A stretch of DNA of 64,000 nucleotides, taken from positions 1 through 64,000 of the forward strand of contig NZ_JAQGKZ010000100.1 of the NCBI RefSeq assembly GCF_028289855.1, written 5' to 3'. This stretch comes from Sphingomonas bacterium. Lineage in GTDB: Bacteria; Pseudomonadota; Alphaproteobacteria; Sphingomonadales; Sphingomonadaceae. Below, one piece after another: positions 62,478 to 64,000 of this stretch (position 1 is its first letter; each line of letters starts with the position of its first letter). The notes under the pieces were generated by a model. The model did not search any database. It was not told the DNA's origin and worked only from the letters and a program-made list of their open reading frames with translations. A program made the position numbers and the translations under genes.

Positions 62478-63743
62478 TCAATCGCCAGCCGGGCCGATGT
62501 AGCCACTACCATAAACCGCCGCGCGGATGTCGTGGTGCAGGGTTCCGTCGAACGGCGTTACCTGGACGAAGAACACTGCCGCCAAGTCGTTGGCCGGATC
62601 GACCCAGAACAACGTCGTCTCGGCGCCGTCCCAGAAAAACTCGCCGACGGTGCCCCGGTTCTCTGTCGCGTTGCGCGGCTGCGCGATGCGCACCGCGAAA
62701 TCGAGGCCGAACCCGACCGCGCCCTTTTCGGGGAGGAAGAAGCGTCGCGTGATGCGCGGGTCGAGTTGATCGGTGGACATCAGCCGGATCGTCGACGGTT
62801 TGATAATACGCGTACCGTCAAGCGTGCCGCGTCCAAGCAGCATGCGCGCGAACCGCATGTAGTCGTCGAGGGTGGAGGCTAGGCCCGCGCCGCCCATCGT
62901 CAGCTTGCGGCGGCCGAAATTCAGCATGCGCGCTTTTTCGTCGGGCACGCGCGCGAGCGTGCCGTCGGCCTGCTTCGCATAACTCGCGGCGAAGCGCGGT
63001 AGACGATCGGCGGGTTGCGTCCAGCCGGTATCCTTCATCCCCAGCGGATCGAGGATCGCCTTGCGCACGTGCGGCTCGAACGCGTCGCCGGTCAGATGCT
63101 CGATCAGCAGCGCCTGGACGTCAACGCCGGTGCTGTAACTCCATTCCATACCCGGATCGAACAGCAATGGCACCTGTGCGAGCTTGTCGCCGAACTCCTC
63201 GAGGCTGTTGGTCAGTGCGAGGGGATTGATGTCGTGGAAAATCTTGTCTGCGGCGGTGTCGCGCATGCCGTAAGAGAAGCCTGCGGTATGGCGCATGATG
63301 TCGCGGATCGCGATCGGCCGGACCGGCGCGCACAGCACCGGTTTGCCGTCGACCCCGGGTTCGCCGAGCACCTTCACGTTGCCGAACGCCGGCAGATAGC
63401 GCGCCAGCGGATCGTCAAGTCCGAACTTTCCCTGTTCCCACAATTGCATCAGGGCGACGCCGGTGACCGGCTTGGTCATCGAAAAGATCTGGACGAGAGT
63501 GTCGCGCGCCATCGGCCGCTTCGCCTCGCGATCGGCGTCGCCGAACGCGCCGAAATAGCGTTCGACGCCGCCTTGCCAGACCAGCGCCGAGGCGCCCGCC
63601 GCGCGCTTGGCAGACACCATCTGACGCAGCGCGGCGTCGATCCGGGCCTTGTCGATCGTGAAACCGGCGGCGGGCCTGCTCCACGCAAGGCCGGGCGCGG
63701 TGAGGCCCGCCACGATCGCCGCTACTGCGCTCCGTCGGTCCAT
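62478..63743 (-). CDS. Beta-lactamase-fold serine hydrolase (class C-like)
   Basis: A 421-residue exported protein (twin-arginine-like MDRRSAVAAIVAGLTAPGLA start). SMTK supplies the SxxK nucleophile, YSTG the tyrosine motif, and a late FFWDGAETTLFW the third motif region. Such proteins are usually esterases or peptidases rather than true beta-lactamases. Divergent from the GH16 gene across a 61-base gap. Confidence 0.88.
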   Translation of the reverse strand: MDRRSAVAAIVAGLTAPGLAWSRPAAGFTIDKARIDAALRQMVSAKRAAGASALVWQGGVERYFGAFGDADREAKRPMARDTLVQIFSMTKPVTGVALMQLWEQGKFGLDDPLARYLPAFGNVKVLGEPGVDGKPVLCAPVRPIAIRDIMRHTAGFSYGMRDTAADKIFHDINPLALTNSLEEFGDKLAQVPLLFDPGMEWSYSTGVDVQALLIEHLTGDAFEPHVRKAILDPLGMKDTGWTQPADRLPRFAASYAKQADGTLARVPDEKARMLNFGRRKLTMGGAGLASTLDDYMRFARMLLGRGTLDGTRIIKPSTIRLMSTDQLDPRITRRFFLPEKGAVGFGLDFAVRIAQPRNATENRGTVGEFFWDGAETTLFWVDPANDLAAVFFVQVTPFDGTLHHDIRAAVYGSGYIGPAGD

Positions 63744-63765
63744 GGGCCCTCCTTGTCTGACGTAA

Positions 63766-63779
63766 TGATAACGTTCACA
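63766..63779. promoter_or_regulatory. Candidate LacI-type operator TGATAACGTTCACA
   Basis: Half sites TGATAAC and GTTCACA meet at a perfect central AACGTT, a strong LacI/GalR pattern (TGnnAAC/GTTnnCA). It lies 25 bases before the GH16 ATG and 22 bases upstream of the divergent serine hydrolase start. Confidence 0.5.
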
Positions 63780-63804
63780 ATGCGCGTGGCAAGGAGAGGA
63801 TCGA

Positions 63805-64000
63805 ATGGCCGGTTTCGTCCTGGCAATCGCGCAGGCGGTCAGCCTAGCCGCAACGAACTATTCGGTCGACGTGCCGATGGCGCCGCCCGCCGCCGCGCCG
63901 AGTTGGGCCGACGAGTTCGACGGCAAGACGATCGACACGCGCGCCTGGCGGTTCGACACGTCGCGCAACAAGCAGGGCTGGTTCAACAACGAGCTGCAAT
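63805..64000 (+). CDS. GH16-family beta-glucanase, N-terminal part only (runs off the right edge)
   Basis: The first 65 residues include a signal-like start and then WADEFDGKTIDTRAWRFDT and GWFNNELQ, the N-terminal signature of GH16 laminarinase/lichenase-like enzymes. The catalytic ExDxE lies outside the window. A strong ribosome site (AAGGAGAGGA) and an operator-like palindrome precede it, suggesting a repressor-controlled polysaccharide locus continuing to the right. Confidence 0.82.
   Translation, partial: MAGFVLAIAQAVSLAATNYSVDVPMAPPAAAPSWADEFDGKTIDTRAWRFDTSRNKQGWFNNELQ

Overview
The window is a 64-kb chromosomal segment of a high-GC alphaproteobacterium, most likely a Sphingomonas or close sphingomonad. 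The signs are many large TonB-dependent receptors (TBDRs), a receptor-linked flavin-dependent halogenase, hem and ccm clusters typical of the group, an FzlA-like division protein, DUF6481 and DUF2059 proteins, and very tight gene packing with ATGA/GTGA overlaps. No prophage, insertion sequence or CRISPR array was seen.

Region 1 (1-14041) looks like a glucan utilisation locus. Seven minus-strand genes, each overlapping the next by a few bases, encode an ABC sugar importer (UgpC-type ATPase, two permeases, a lipoprotein binding protein), a LacI regulator, a GH144-family glucanase and an alpha/beta hydrolase cut by the window edge. Around this operon lie a flavin-dependent halogenase, an Oar-like TBDR with a nine-base G tract, and a Tat-exported GH3 beta-glucosidase. 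LacI-type operator-like palindromes sit in the intergenic regions. GH144 plus GH3 plus ABC importer fits growth on beta-1,2-glucan or sophoro-oligosaccharides; the substrate is inferred.

Region 2 (14042-17320) is the most unusual part: three tandem genes for small secreted proteins, probably right-handed beta-helices. They share an almost identical N-terminal module with a Cys pair. Each has its own promoter with identical -35/-10 hexamers and a 16-base spacer, a leader of about 130 nt with a conserved hairpin, and its own intrinsic terminator.

Region 3 (17352-25435) holds a D-threonine aldolase-like enzyme, the heme genes hemC-hemF-hemE and, divergently, the cytochrome c maturation genes ccmC-D-E-F-G-H, including a 37-residue CcmD. 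Region 4 (25478-36288) encodes C4-dicarboxylate uptake: DctB sensor, a DctD-like regulator whose GAFTGA motif is replaced, DctA, and a probable DctA-TBDR-SGNH hydrolase operon, followed by a convergent amidohydrolase.

Region 5 (36289-50142) starts with a relatively AT-rich stretch and tRNA-Leu(CAG), then an NDUFA9-like oxidoreductase, UppP, glutamate synthase with a DUF2059 gene between its two subunits, a CMD/SDR pair, small proteins, FzlA, CsaA and a DUF72 protein that appears to start with CTG. Region 6 (50139-64000) has PepN, an M28 peptidase, an SDR overlapping antisense with a DMT permease, L-threonine aldolase, a class A penicillin-binding protein, an FMN reductase, GH130, a class 3 lipase, a beta-lactamase-fold hydrolase and the start of a GH16 gene behind another LacI-type operator, possibly the edge of a second carbohydrate locus.
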